Shown: positions 1 through 12,781 of the stretch, in pieces | How positions within the stretch are numbered: the first letter of the stretch is position 1 | Layout of the letters: each line of letters begins with the position of its first letter | Source of the DNA: Epiperipatus broadwayi | Lineage: Eukaryota > Onychophora > Udeonychophora > Euonychophora > Peripatidae | DNA length: 64,000 nt | NCBI GenBank assembly: GCA_028023455.1 | Contig: JAQFVV010012394.1 | Location: 21,408,900-21,472,899, forward strand | Direction of reading: 5' to 3' | Program-made: the position numbers and the translations under genes | The notes under the pieces: generated by a model | Seen by the model: the letters and a program-made list of their open reading frames with translations, nothing else | The model's database searches: none | Told to the model about the DNA's origin: nothing

Positions 1-103
1 AAATTATATTTAATAAATAGCAGTGTAATCTAAGTGCATTTTCAGTGCTGAATATTCTTGTCAAAGGCAATAAATATAAAATTTAAAAAAAAGTGTTACA
101 CAT

Positions 104-560
104 GTCAAACCTCATCACAAAAGTTATGAAGTTTCCAGTCTAATTGCACATATTCCAAACAGTACTCAATTGAACACTATTAGACTTTCTATTCATTACA
201 AAGTTGCCATTATAAATAAACCAAGCCTCTTTAATTTTACATTTCCTATCATTGCATTCATTACAAATCATATTCACTTCACTAGGATTGAAAACATGAC
301 CAAATAAATGCTTATGCTCCAAACACACTGTTGATATCTAAGAATTTAACCTAACTTTATTGTAACAATGCTCATTCTGTTTAAGCCATATGTTAATGTT
401 TGCTCTGGATTCATCTTAAATATAAGGCAATTATGTTCCTGGTACTAAAGAGGCTTAGTTTATTTTTAATGGCAACTTTGTAATGAATAGAAAGTCTAAT
501 AATGTGCAGTTGAGTACTGTTTGGAATATGCACAATTAGACTGGTAATTTTGTAAATTCC
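104..560. repeat. Inverted pair of Penelope-like GIY-YIG tail fragments
   Basis: The two arms read outwards as copies of one protein tail. The minus-strand arm (about 328-110) encodes a stretch with HKHLFGHVFNP, then KIKEAWFIYNG, NRKSNSVQLSTVW. The plus-strand arm (about 450-560) repeats the last 100 bases (AAGAGGCTTAGTTTATTTTT onwards) with substitutions and a broken frame. The pattern H..GH.F.P ... K.KEAW.I ... NR ... LS..W fits the C-terminal part of the GIY-YIG endonuclease of Penelope-like elements (family knowledge, judged by eye). RT is absent and no start codon is meaningful. It is a decayed relic and shares motif order with the copies near 24.4 kb and 33.2 kb. Confidence 0.55.
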
Positions 561-1574
561 ATATTGATGTTTGATGTATGTAATGTTTTTTATTTTATTT
601 TTATATCTATTGCTCATTCCTGAAAATGCATTTAGGTTAGACTGTTATTTATGAAATCTAATTTAATTCCATAGTTTTTGGAATTAATATTCCATGTGTT
701 TAGACGTTATTTATTTAATATAAAAATGTTTAAGAGATATTACATTTTGTAGATGGCACTTTCTCAAGTTAAAACAGTTGATAATTTGCCATTACCTACC
801 ACCCTTTGTCATATTTCCTGTTAGCATCTTACATATTTAAAGCACTTTATAAATAATGAAGTTTCTACATCATTGAAATATATATATATATATGAATTTT
901 TGTGCGTCAGCTGAAATAAACTATCTACACATTAATACATACGTTCATCTGTGAGCAAATGGATGCATGCCAATATGATAAAATTCTTTTAGTTGAATTT
1001 GTAGCCAATATATGACAACTTTTTTCACTTCATTAAAAAAATATTAATCAGATGGTAATAAATATGAGAAGGATGATTAAACATTTTGTATTATTACTTA
1101 TGATGAAATAGATGGTGTTTGCGTTTCATTTTTGGCACAGAGCCATGAAGAGAGTTATAATCAAATGTAGTTTTCATTAATATAGTATGCAAAAAAAAAA
1201 AAAATTATTAATAAAACTGATTCAGAACTAATTATTAAAGCTATTTTACAAATTTTTTAAAGTATAATTTCTAGAAGTTTGATTGTGTTTATTGTTTACA
1301 AAATTTCATTATATATTTAAATACCAATAAATCGTAAATCAAACAGACACAAACATGCACATATATTGGTTGCTTTTATTAACGCCATCATTTTTAAAAC
1401 AATAGCTGAAAGCAGTTCATGCCTGATGGATTTAGAGCTACAGGGGTAGAATTGAAGAACTTAACAAAGCCACTGGTTAGAATTTCAAGAGGTTCTTTTA
1501 TGATATTTATTAATAATTAAGCTATCAAAAAACCATATTCTACTAGCTATGGTCTTCAAAAGCTAATAATTACT

Positions 1575-1705
1575 TCTTGCTAAGGTCATCTATCACTTCT
1601 TTCTTTTACATCTTTTCCTTCATCCTCCACAGTTCATAATAATATATTCTTCAAAATATCTCTACCTTTAATGATATGTCCAATCCAGTTTTTTTCTTTC
1701 TTTTT
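1575..1705 (-). pseudogene. LINE 3' relic (RT C-terminal NWIGH motif)
   Basis: On the minus strand the conceptual translation gives KNWIGHIIKGRDILKNILL, a stop, then TVEDEGKDVKERSDR. The NWIGHI block is typical of the C-terminal region of APE-type non-LTR retrotransposon polyproteins of the RTE/craniofacial-like kind and matches the better preserved copy at 26.4-27.2 kb. It is a 5'-truncated fragment with an in-frame stop, with no coding capacity. Confidence 0.6.
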
Positions 1706-1747
1706 AATTTCTTAAATAATAATCAAATGATTTACTACCTGGATGTT

Positions 1748-2143
1748 TAATAAACTAAAGATCAGCTTTTCAAGCTAATTCACATGTGCTTTATGAATCT
1801 TAATAATAAATGAATACTTTCACTTCCAACACAAGATAAAGTCTTTGTAAAAGAATAGAATGAATCCACCTATTCTTTCAACCCAAATGCTTAAGTATGA
1901 GAAAATCTTAAGCCCTGGAAATGAAAGCGTGAAGATAAACCAATCACTTTAAATTACTTCACGCTTTCATTTCCAATGTTTAAGATTTTCCCATACTTAA
2001 GAGTTTGGGTTGAAAGAATAGGTGGAATCATTCTATTCTTTCACAAAGACTTTATCCTGTGTTGGAAGTGAAAGTATTCATTTATTATTAAGATTCATAA
2101 AGCGCATGTGAATTATCTTGAAAAGCTGATCTTTAGTTTATTA
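1748..2143. mobile_element. Foldback element, arms of about 187 bp
   Basis: An inverted repeat: arm 1748-1934 is matched by 1957-2143 around a 22-bp centre with almost no net indels (both ends mirror about position 1945.5). The arms differ by scattered substitutions. No ORF and no recognised transposase are present. The terminal block TAATAAACTAAAGATC is mirrored exactly. No clear target duplication was seen. It is likely a non-autonomous foldback or MITE-type transposon. Confidence 0.7.
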
Positions 2144-2229
2144 CAATTCATAAACATCATGCTATATAAAATAAATGTCTCATTTACATATGTTTACTTG
2201 TATGTTTATAAAAAGTTTGAGGTCACAAT

Positions 2230-2415
2230 TTTTAAGCCTTGAGCTTTAAGGTCTGCTTTCTGCCATTGGATCAAATCACACAGGGCAAAATAATAAAATG
2301 GTTTATTATTTGGGAGTTCAAATTAAGTGTAAGCACCCAAAGTAACAGAATTGGGCCATGATCTAAAGACCTTGAGCTCTAGGTCTATTGCTTTACCACT
2401 GCACCAAATATTCCT
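2230..2415 (-). repeat. tRNA-derived SINE relic
   Basis: Read on the minus strand it contains TTTGGTGCAGTGGTAAAGC followed by an ...GAGCTCAAGGTC... segment, the tRNA-like head shared with copies at 37.3, 52.5, 53.0, 53.1, 58.35, 59.4 and 60.5-60.9 kb. A degraded second unit may follow it. It is a relic, not a functional tRNA. Confidence 0.5.
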
Positions 2416-2784
2416 TCCAAATTATTTTCCTTTTATACCTCAAATTGATATGTCTAGACACTCTACTTTTTTCTTATCTTCTAACCATAGAAACTTCTTC
2501 CCCCCATAAAATAGTACTTCAACAAAACTTTGTACAAGCTTTCTTTTAATTTATAACTTTAAAAAACCCATAAAAAATATCCTAGCTTTATTGACAGCCT
2601 GTTTTGATATTGGAATTTCTATTTCTTTTATCACTATGACCATCATCAGATGAAATGAAGGTTGGGTGCATTTAAAATGTGGTACTATAGAAGAATATTT
2701 GTAATTTACTATACTGTTCATGGAGGTAAAATGATTATTTTAGATGAATTTAAAGACATCAAAATATTATTTATATTTATAAGA

Positions 2785-3040
2785 AAAGGTATAATTGCAT
2801 ATTTTAGACACATAACGAGAAACACAATATTATATAAAAGCTTTTTATTGAAGAAAAAGTGGAAAGTCACTGACCAACCATGTGATTGTTTCCAATGTTA
2901 TGGACTGAGCAGATTGGATTCATGAGATGTTGTATATGACTCAAATTATAAAATATGGAGGTCGATGGAGATCTTCAGATACCACTGAATCCATTTCAGA
3001 GTTACAAATCAATGTGATAATGATGATTTTTATCATCATT
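2785..3040 (+). pseudogene. Degraded LINE 3' end with GAT-rich tail
   Basis: The plus strand reads ...IAYFRHITRNTILYKSFLL..., matching the order 'FGHV.R...L.K.' of RTE/craniofacial-like LINE C-termini. A segment resembling the usual terminal R.RWR..V motif follows, and the copy ends in a GATAATGATGATTT simple tail, as LINE 3' ends of this group do. Frameshifts break it. Only family-level resemblance is claimed. Confidence 0.4.
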
Positions 3041-3044
3041 TAAG

Positions 3045-4346
<1,302 letters not shown>

Positions 4347-5410
4347 GCTGAAAAAAGTATAAGAATAATTATTTGAATTGCAATATTGTATATGAAGATA
4401 GCAGAAATAAAGGAAAGAAAAAGGATTATATATAAATTAATAATTATTATTTCTTTCATTTTATTTTCAGTTTCTTTCATTTTATTGTCTTCTGTCATTT
4501 AAGTTTGTAACAAGACAAGTCATTTTAATTCCCTCATATCATTGTCATTTCTTTGTACTAACTGTGAATCATATTGCAATCTTTTAATTACATCCTGATA
4601 ATTCTTATTTAAATATTATTCTTTTCTTCTTCTTGTTTTAACTTTTACCCTCAATTTTCCTTTCTCTCAATGCCTCTCTTCTCCTTCTTTTTTTTCTCCT
4701 CATCTTTTTTTCCTTCACTCATATCTACCTCTTTTTTCTATTTATTTCTCTTTAGTGATTTGTATATGTTTAAAATAGCCATATTCATTTACTAGAAACT
4801 GCCCAAATATATTGTGGTTAGCATATTTGCTCTTGGGTTTAAGATTCTGTTAAGGATATAAAACAATAAGAAAACAAATCACATTACTTTGTTTAATACG
4901 TAATTGGAAAACATTGCTTAAATAAAATAAATTTTAATTATTTTTTTTTGGTTTAATATCTATTAAATATTAAACCAAAAGTAATAATGCTAAATTGATA
5001 ATATAATTGTAAATAATTACTTAAGCCTACAGCGTAAATCCTACTGGCCAATAAATTCATATGTAATAAAATCTTACCAATTTGACATCAGACAGTTGGT
5101 TATTTTAGTGTCATGTCGAAGTTGATAAAAGAGTTTGTTACATGTGAATTTATTAGCTTATATGATTTCAACTCTCGTTAAAGATTTTTTTATATAAATA
5201 TAGTATGAATATTAAAACTGATATAGTGAGATTAAAGAACAAATTATTACATGCAAATCTATAATCGTTAACTAATTTATAATCTTAATGAGATTGTAAT
5301 GGATGGAGACAAAACTATTTTCAAGACTATTACTTCATTCATTTATATTTTGAGAATGAAATAGGGAAAAATAGCAATTTATTTATAATTTCCAAATTAA
5401 TAATAAAAAT
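4347..5410. other. Non-coding A+T-rich stretch with two small hairpins
   Basis: No coding signal was seen. A short perfect-type hairpin lies at about 4948-4980 (TTTGGTTTAATAT mirrored by ATATTAAACCAAA). A looser inverted repeat lies at about 5050-5093 and 5110-5156 (AATAAATTCATATGTAATAA mirrored by TTGTTACATGTGAATTTATT) and may be a decayed MITE. Confidence 0.5.
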
Positions 5411-5419
5411 CTTTTTTAA

Positions 5420-5655
5420 AAAAACAGGAAAAACTCTCCATACAGTAGTGCCACCCTGTGCCAACCAGAGTAATCAATGGATGCCAGAAGGCTTGTGCAT
5501 AAAATCCCCATCTAATGCCTACTCATCCAATATCCCAGACTAGTTTCTGACTTGTGGCCTTTGACAGTGAGGAGCCTTGGATCCTAGCACCTCACCGAGG
5601 AAGCGAGTAGCAGAAACCGGTCTGGGATAGGGGATATTCTGCAAAGCTTGTTAAG
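5420..5655. mobile_element. Hammerhead repeat, family C left end joined to family B
   Basis: It starts with the family C terminus (AACAGGAAAAACTCTCCATA) and runs through the conserved GAGTAATCAATGGATGCCAG and CCTACTCATCCAATATCCC blocks seen at 30.1, 52.7 and 58.7 kb. The antisense family C hammerhead core is mutated here (TTGACAG at 5561-5567 where TCATCAG is expected). It then switches to family B sequence with a plus-strand hammerhead-like core at 5595-5622. The two ribozyme motifs point in opposite directions about 30 bp apart. Confidence 0.6.
5581..5640 (+). ncRNA. Hammerhead-like ribozyme, family B (core mutated)
   Basis: The core reads CCGAGGA (5595-5601), then an imperfect stem II, then GAAA (5613-5616) and CCGGTC, with the predicted cleavage site after C5622. 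Stem I can form between AUCC...CUCA upstream and UGGG...GGAU downstream. The invariant U4 is C here, as in the copy at 10.6 kb, so activity is doubtful. Assignment is from motif order and manual pairing only. Confidence 0.5.
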
Positions 5656-6009
5656 AGTTTATTTGTAAGCTCTATATATAACGTAAAATTAATTATATAA
5701 TTGATATTATACCCCATTTAATTATTTACCAATTTTTTTAATAATTCCATTTTAGACAAAGAGTGATAAAATATTAAGCCTTTATATAAAATTAGATTAT
5801 TATTATTTGATATTTGTGACCTCTTCTATAATCATGTAACATATATATAAAAAAAAGTATAATAAAAGCCTCTTTAAATTATATAATTTTTAATTAGATT
5901 ATTTAAAATGTTTCTATCTCTTCTTGACAACCATCTTCAATCTTTACTGCAATTTCTTAAACAAAAGCATTTCTCTAGAATAATTGAAGTACTTCTAATA
6001 TAATAAAAA

Positions 6010-6240
6010 AAATGCCTTCACTGAGTGGCTTGTGTCACAGTTGTGAGGGCAGCAAGTTTGACATTTATCAATTAAACTGTAGTAATTTGCTCTCCCTATA
6101 TACTGAACAATGATAAAGATATGTGTAACAAATTGTGGTTTGGGCCAACTGATGAGTGCTGGTTTAGCATGAAATGTGTATCTTGGAGATCATCTATCTT
6201 TTTCACATGTCTTTGGTCATATGTATATGGTTACAACCTC
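6010..6240 (+). mobile_element. Family A hammerhead repeat fragment
   Basis: The part upstream of the ribozyme (CACAGTTGTGAGGGCAGCAA, GTTTGACATTTATC) resembles the 185-bp segment repeated at 15.64 and 16.05 kb, so this is a diverged copy of that element. No target duplication was identified. Confidence 0.5.
6134..6197 (+). ncRNA. Type I hammerhead ribozyme motif, family A
   Basis: CTGATGA is at 6149-6155, stem II is GUGCU...AGCAU with a GGUUU loop, and GAAA is at 6171-6174. Stem III is very short (AUGUGUAU), with the predicted cleavage after C6182 (UAUC). Stem I pairs CCAA (6145-6148) with UUGG (6183-6186) next to the core. A weaker outer GGUU/GAUC pairing follows after an internal loop. All core residues (CUGAUGA, GAAA, UH) are intact. 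Confidence 0.75.
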
Positions 6241-6244
6241 CACA

Positions 6245-7525
6245 AGATATTAAAAGTGAATAGAAACCAGTCTTTACCCTACTTATGATTGGTATAGTGA
6301 AAATTATGTTATAAAAATATTCATTATTGGATAATCTTTAGTCTAATGAATGACCAATAAAAATTATTATTAGAATTAAATAGTTTATGCAGTAGCTTTG
6401 ATACAATTTTAGATCGTAGAATTTTACTCATTATTCAAAAATGAGAAAATTTATTGACAATAGCCTACCACTCATTTTCTTTATTAAAGTTCTCAATGTG
6501 ACATTCATTATTGTGATGATGAAATCTGCATATCTTATTACTGGTTGTTCTTTTGGTCTTTGAGCAACAATATTTTTAACATTACTCAACTTTGTATTGA
6601 CTGCAGAAACTAATATTGTTGTACTTAAAAAAAATTGTAAATGCTTTGAAAAATACATTAATGATTTCTATATGCATTTGAACTTAATCAAATATATTCA
6701 GTTAATCCAAGCTAATAGTTTTTGCTTGACAAAAATACTACAATTAAATTAAAGCTAAATGTGAAAATTTTAATTTTCATATATGTGACTTTTAGTTTAA
6801 ATAACGTTTTTGTCTAAATATAACTATTATTTAATAAATTTATTATGAAAATTAATTTTTAATATAACTAAAAGTAAACGAAAAAATTATAAAATTTATA
6901 AATTCCTCTAGAAAAATAAAAAATAAGATTACTTTTTGTTTTAGTAAAAAAAAGCAGTTTTTTTTACTTTCCCGTTGACGTAAATCTTTTTATAAACATT
7001 ATATAATTAAAAAACAAACATATTTTATAAATAAATGCAACCTTCAAGATATTGAAAACAAAAAAGTATCTTTTCAATTTTTCTACTTAACAAATAAGAT
7101 TTGAACAAGCGTACCATTTTATGTAAATTGAGTTTTGCAATTTAATTTTTGAACTATAGCACTTTATAACCTATAAAAATAAAAAGTAAAATATGTGATT
7201 TTTTTATTGATCATTTGGAAGTATTTACTGCAAGATTATAATAGGGTTCCAGAATCCAAGATAAATCATTTCCATCATATTTAACTAGCAGTAAAAAGAA
7301 GCAGCAGGCTGTATATTACCTCAACATCTGAATTCATCTTTCTCTTTATGAAGCCACCAAAATATTTAAATTTGTTTACATTTCCGAATTGATAATTTTC
7401 CAAGCTAAATGTTTCTGGAAATTTTTCATCTATTACTGAATGATGAAGAAACTTTAGTTGTTTTTTTTTTTTTGCACTTAATAATTAAATCAAAGGCTTT
7501 ACATGTTGCATTAAATATATATTGT
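6245..7525. other. Non-coding stretch, no feature recognised
   Basis: Strongly A+T-rich. A 75-codon minus-strand ORF at 6431-6658 has no recognisable family signature and is not called a gene. No inverted repeats or SINE heads were seen. Confidence 0.4.
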
Positions 7526-7529
7526 AAAC

Positions 7530-8419
7530 CAGTGTTTCCACAACCAGTGATCTGTAATTTTTTTTGCCAATCCATGGGATTTGTGCAAAAATAAAATGAA
7601 TTACTTTAATCAAATGTGTATGAATATGAATTGTCAAGATATAAAATATGTTGACAAACATTTAATATTATTGTAGCAAAATTTTGAAAATTATTATCCA
7701 GAAAATGAAGATCCCAGGAGATTAAAAATGTGGATATCAAATCCATTTTTACATCTGACTCAAACAACTCTTAATCTTCATGAAAAAGAAGCTCTTATTG
7801 AAGTATCTTCTGATATTACTCTGGAATCCAAATTTAAGGAAACTAACTTTGATCGAATGTTGAATAACTGTGAATAATGAATATCCAGAGCTTAGCAAGA
7901 GTGCTTTAAAATTACTGCTAAGTTTTTCTACAACTTATTTATGTGAAAAGATGTTTTCATCATTAATGTTTATAAAAACAAAATACAGCAATCGCTTGGA
8001 TTCTGATGCTGCACTTTGGCTTTTTGAAACAACTTTGCAGCCTTGGATTGAAAAAATTATAAGTGAAAGACCGGAGCAAATTTCACATTGAAAATTAAAT
8101 ATAAATTAATGATTAATTGATCTTTTTGTAAGCCTGTCTGTTATTTATCTGTTAATATTTTATATATTTATTGTCTGTAATCTTTTGATAATTGATTTGA
8201 AATCAGTTGATCATTTTTGTGAAATATTTTATTTCATGTTAATGTTTTACTTGTTTTACTAATTATTTGTTAATTTTTTATGTATTTATTTTATTATTTA
8301 TTTGTAATTGATGCAATAACAAAATAAAACTTTTTGCAAAACACTTTATAAACTTGCCAGGCCATGAAATTTTTCTAAGTCATTTGCCATCCATCAAAGA
8401 AAAATGTAAGGAAACGCTG
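7530..8419 (+). mobile_element. Internally deleted hAT transposon
   Basis: Terminal inverted repeats are CAGTGTTTCC (7530-7539) and GGAAACGCTG (8410-8419), the CAGYGTTTCC type known from Charlie-like hAT elements. The flanking octamers TTGTAAAC and CTGTAAAT share six central bases, as expected for a decayed 8-bp target duplication. The 890-bp body keeps only the C-terminal part of the transposase (see the next entry). Confidence 0.75.
7675..8091 (+). pseudogene. hAT transposase C-terminal relic (hATC dimerisation domain)
   Basis: Frame one (7681-7875) reads FENYYPENEDPRRLKMWISN, then NPF...LHEKEALIEVSSD and a stop. A frameshifted continuation (7870-8091) reads YPELSKSALKLLLSFSTTYL, then CEKMFSSLMFIKTKYSNRLD. 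The YPELS..AL.LL.FSTTYLCE block followed by IKTK..NRLD is diagnostic of the hAT C-terminal dimerisation domain of SCAND3/ZBED5-like transposases. Stop and frameshift make it non-functional. The N-terminal zinc finger and catalytic core are missing. Confidence 0.85.
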
Positions 8420-8579
8420 CTGTAAATTATTTTTTGAACAGTCAAAAATAACACAAACATCAGTTTAATCTAAGAAGTAAAAGTTCTTGTTTTTGCTTTG
8501 AATGACCTTCAGTTAAAAATGCTACTATCAAACTTGTGTCATATTTTGATTCCTGTTTTATTAAGCCATCTGTAAACAG

Positions 8580-8995
8580 TACCAAAAACAAAAGTCAAAA
8601 AAATTGAAAATGATGTCGGAGGAAATACACATCCTTGTTTAACACTACTTTTTTATTTCAAATGCCTGAGATTTTTCACTTGTAGTAATAACTCTTCAAT
8701 TTAACTCCATCATGAAAAAGCTGTACAATATCTACAAATTTTGGTGAACTACAAACTCATTTCAATCAATGATATAAACCTGTTTGATTTACTGAATCGA
8801 ATGTCTTGTCCAAATCAATAAAAGCAATATATAACTCACCCTTTTATTTGCAATACTTTTCTTCGATTTTTCTGACAACTAAAACCATGCCAATATTGTT
8901 TTTTAATTTTCTAAAAGTACTTAGAGTCTAATTGAACAAAACCCCTGAACATATTTTTGCTGTAGTGGTTAATAATGATATTTTTCAATACTTAA
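8580..8995 (-). pseudogene. LINE reverse transcriptase relic
   Basis: The minus strand reads through frameshifts NNIGMVLVVRKIEEKYCK, ELYIAFIDLDKTFDSVNQTG, PKFVDIVQLFHDGVK, then a decayed KQGCV-like block. This is the RT finger/palm order 'VVRQIQEKC..., FIDLTKAFDTVN, PPKF..I...HDGM, GVKQGCV' of APE-type LINEs. The first catalytic aspartate motif (FIDL) is recognisable. The YADD region is not present. Many indels; a dead fragment. Confidence 0.75.
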
Positions 8996-9113
8996 CTGCA
9001 ATCTTATTTATTTTCTATATAATTGATAATTCTGAAAACATTATTACCAGCTGTCATACTTTAAACATATATTTATGAATCTATTATTATAAAGCATTGA
9101 AAATCTTGAAATT

Positions 9114-9277
9114 ATTAGATCGGAAGTCGAACTCCGATAATGCGCTATTACTTTAAATATTATAAATCTCCGCACATTCATACGTAGTTTCTTAAGTTCT
9201 TACTGATGTGTGAGTGTGCGGAGATTTATAATATTTAAAGTAATAGCGCATTGTCAGAGTTTGACTTCTGATCTAAT
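9114..9277. mobile_element. 164-bp MITE with AATT target duplication
   Basis: The element is almost wholly palindromic, with arms of about 70 bp starting ATTAGATCGGAAGTCGAACT and ending with its near-complement. It is flanked by AATT at 9110-9113 and 9278-9281. Arms differ at a few positions. There is no ORF. It is a typical short non-autonomous foldback/MITE insertion and appears once in this window. Confidence 0.75.
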
Positions 9278-9284
9278 AATTACA

Positions 9285-10580
9285 GATATTTATGAGAGAA
9301 AATATTGAATGTTTTTTAATATTCATTTCAATCTAACCACGTTTTCTTTTTAGACCAAATCATTCTTTTCTGGGACCCAAGAGCTACATTGTGCTCTTTT
9401 CCATTTACCTGAATCACATAACCTTTATTTTAATTAATACTTATTCATAACTATCTTTCAATATCTGTGGCAATTATAATGCATTTTTTTTAAAAAAAAC
9501 ACCAATATACAATAATCTAGGGATTCACTTTTTATCAATTTGTCCACTCAGCACTTAATTTAATTTCTTCAGTAATTGAAATCTTGGTCCAATTTTTGCC
9601 CTCCTTCCAACTTACTCCCCTAATTTTGCTTTTCATCACAATAAAAAAAAAAATAGCAAATTTCTTTTTTTCTCCTCTCGTAAAAAGATGTCAGTATTGG
9701 AACATTTATCTCTGACAATACTTCTTGAGATACACTTGTGGTTTAATAACAAAAACAATATGTCACTTCGAATTCTGAACACTAGAATCTAAATAATTTG
9801 ATTTATTGATCAACTTAAATCTTAATATGTTGCCAATAATATTTTTTTACAATATACAGGATCCTTCTTTACACAGACGGATTCAACATGCCACTGTGCC
9901 ACAGAAAATGTGAAATGATAGACCATGTCCTAAATAAGTTCTCTGTCTTAAAAACTATTTGGAACAAAATAAATGATTCTCTTTTATAGTTCTTTGGGTC
10001 ACCTCATGATTACTTGCTAACTTTTTCAGAGTTTCTTTTCTATTTGTCTTATTATTTTCATTTTGTTTGTTTCTGATAAATTAGATACTTGCATTTATAT
10101 ATGATCAAGGCCCCACAAAGGTATTCAAACACATACCTAGATAAACTTAAATCTGTAAGAACTCATGACCAAAAATTAGTTTTAGTCAGATTATATATAT
10201 ATAATTGAACTTAGGTAGGGTAAGGCTATAAAAATGAATTTCACCTTCATAAAGATTAGAACAATGTCTTATTTCCAGAATAGATGTAAAGGTTAACTGA
10301 CACATTTTTTTGCAATCAATTGTGTATAAACGGTTATTTTGAAAAATAAATACACAAATATATATATATATATTCACTATTTATAATCTTTGCTTTGAGT
10401 CTTAAATGATGTTATATTGCTAAGATTACTAATATATGGTTTGTCTGAAATCTCTCAGCCCCATGTAGCTATTTAAGTTAGATAGCTGGGTTTGAAGATA
10501 GTTAAGTGTCTGAAATTTTCTGATTTTCTACTCAATGGTTAACTCTTAGATAAATGCTGGCTTTGGGTTGATATTTTTAG
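9285..10580. other. Non-coding stretch, no feature recognised
   Basis: A+T-rich, with short poly-A/T runs and an (AT)n run near 10360. A 63-codon minus-strand ORF at 10186-10377 overlaps that simple repeat and is not credible. Confidence 0.4.
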
Positions 10581-10582
10581 AT

Positions 10583-10800
10583 CTAGTGTCCGCAACTATC
10601 CTGGCACCTCTCCGAGGAGTGCCAAAGCACGAAACCATTGGTCTGGGTTAGGATGAGGTTTCTGATAGAATATGTTAAATGCTTTCTCTTGCTAAGCATT
10701 TATCACAAAGCTTGATGAACAATTAGCAAAGTTCTTTGTTTATATTTTACAAGGTTAAAAAAAAAGAAATGGGGTCATGTGATATATGATTATTTTTTAT
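10583..10800 (+). mobile_element. Family B hammerhead element
   Basis: It begins CTAGTGTCCGCAAC, carries a hammerhead motif within the first 60 bp, then GCTAAGCATTTATCACAAAG and a GGGTCATGTGAT block followed by a T-rich tail. It is collinear with the better delimited copy at 31410-31627, so the pair defines a repeat of about 215 bp whose ribozyme is at its 5' end. Confidence 0.65.
10588..10660 (+). ncRNA. Hammerhead-like ribozyme, family B (U4 to C)
   Basis: The core reads CCGAGGA (10612-10618), stem II GUGC-CAAA-GCAC is perfect, GAAA is at 10631-10634, and stem III ACC...GGU is followed by the predicted cleavage site after C10643. Stem I outer pairing AUCCU/AGGAU is possible. The single deviation from the conserved core is C in place of U4. 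Confidence 0.6.
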
Positions 10801-10804
10801 TTTT

Positions 10805-12775
10805 TAATATTCTTTATTTGTTTAGAAATCATTGCTTGCTTTTTTTTTTTTTACCTTAGTTATAAATAGATTTTAATTTTTTAAAAAAGTCAAATATTTC
10901 AAAAATGATAATATTTAATGGTTTAGTTGAAATAATCTTTCTGGTTTTAAAATAAGATAGCAATATTAATTTTGAAAATTATTTCTAACATTAATTACCC
11001 CCCCCCCTCAAAACAATTACTACACGCAAATTGAATTACTAATAAGCGAGAGTTGTATAAAGTAAATAAATTTGCATGAAGAATTTCTTCATTTTGATCT
11101 TTTATTTCTCTTTCTACTCTGGCGGACAATCTTATATCTTTTGAATTTGTTGTTACGGTTACTAAAATCCAAACACAGGGTGTATTTAGCGGGGGGGGGG
11201 GGTTTATATTAATGATTTCTGCTGTAACTGGGATGAATTAAATTATCCTGTAATTCGATTAAAGTAAAATCGCTTGGTTATTTGTGCTTCAGTGAAAGTG
11301 CATATTCAATGTAATCAGTTGCCCTCTGATCCATTTTTCTTACTATTTTAGGGATGAGGAGAGGATCCTAACTATTTCCAATATACTGTATTACTCAAGT
11401 GCACTGGTAATTTAGTCTGCATAACTGGGTAGAAAAAAAAATCATTATTTTATTAATATTACAAATAATTTTCAAAATCAATATCGCTAAGCCGTTTGGA
11501 AAAAAAAATCATAAAGATGTAAATATTCTCTTTTCAAATAGATTTTAATGGATTATTACTGTAATCAAATTTTAATATCAAGCTTAACCGGAAATATTAG
11601 TAAAACATTTTAATAATCTTTGTTGCTAATGAATGAGTTGGTTTGTTTACAAAAAGTAGAAATATACTTATTGTATATAATCACATTATTTTATTCCATT
11701 TTTAAAAATTCTATTTATATCCTTTGTAACGCATATTTGAAAAGTCATTCGTATTTGTATATTTTGCATAATACGTGCTCCAATTGGTGCGCATAATAAC
11801 TTATAGGTATGTATGTACATATGCTGCAATTTTTGTATTAAACTGCATAGGCGTAATTTGTTATTTAATCATGATAGATATCGTAAATGCTCACTTGTTA
11901 TTTATTTCCGTATACATTATATTTGTGTAGATATTGTACCTAGAAGTTGATGACTCGTATATACAATGCAGAGGAATATATTTAACATGTAACTAGATTA
12001 TTTTTAGCTCAACCTGGTGTGCCATCTATTTAACGAAGGCTAATCGAACGTTGATTAATTAAGTACAATTATGATTGATATTGATGATGATCAAACTATA
12101 TATTATTTAGATACTTATTTTTTATGAAATAGTTTGGTTTTATTTCCTGATTACCATATATCAAATCATTTTACAGAGAACCACATATAACTTTTATTTA
12201 TAAGTGTATATTTTTATAGATGGGTTTGAACTATGTTACCTCTAAATATGAGCACCATTTTCTTCCCATAAAGAACACATAAGTAAATTACTCTCTGGGA
12301 ACACTATCACAGTTTTCACTGATATTATCCAAACATTTTCCAGTCCAGAACATGATTTCCCAGGACTTATACCAAATTATTGTGTATACATTTAGAATGA
12401 GATGAATAAGTTAAGAACAATGCAGAGAGCTAAATAATTTAAATAATAAAATAATTTATTTAAGGCAGTCTTGATTGATGAGTATTAAAATTGCATATTA
12501 ATATATTATCGTAATCTTTTCATCACTGATGTAAGAAAGAATTGAAGACAATTTACAATACTTTTTAAAACATTCTAATTTATTGTTAACATTATTAATG
12601 TAATGATAGAATAACAAAAAAATAATAATAATGATTAAATATAAGTAACTATTCAAATAAAATATCTATTTATCTTATGATAGTAGTATAAATGTAATCT
12701 ATGATGTTATTTACTAGCATAGTTTTTTATTAGTAATTCTTAATCAGAGAGTAGCCAGCTGTGACATGAGTTGTT
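10805..12775. other. Non-coding stretch with C-run and G-run
   Basis: No gene or transposon signature seen. Homopolymers of C near 10998-11007 and G near 11191-11201 stand out in an otherwise A+T-rich stretch. Confidence 0.4.
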
Positions 12776-12781
12776 TAATCA

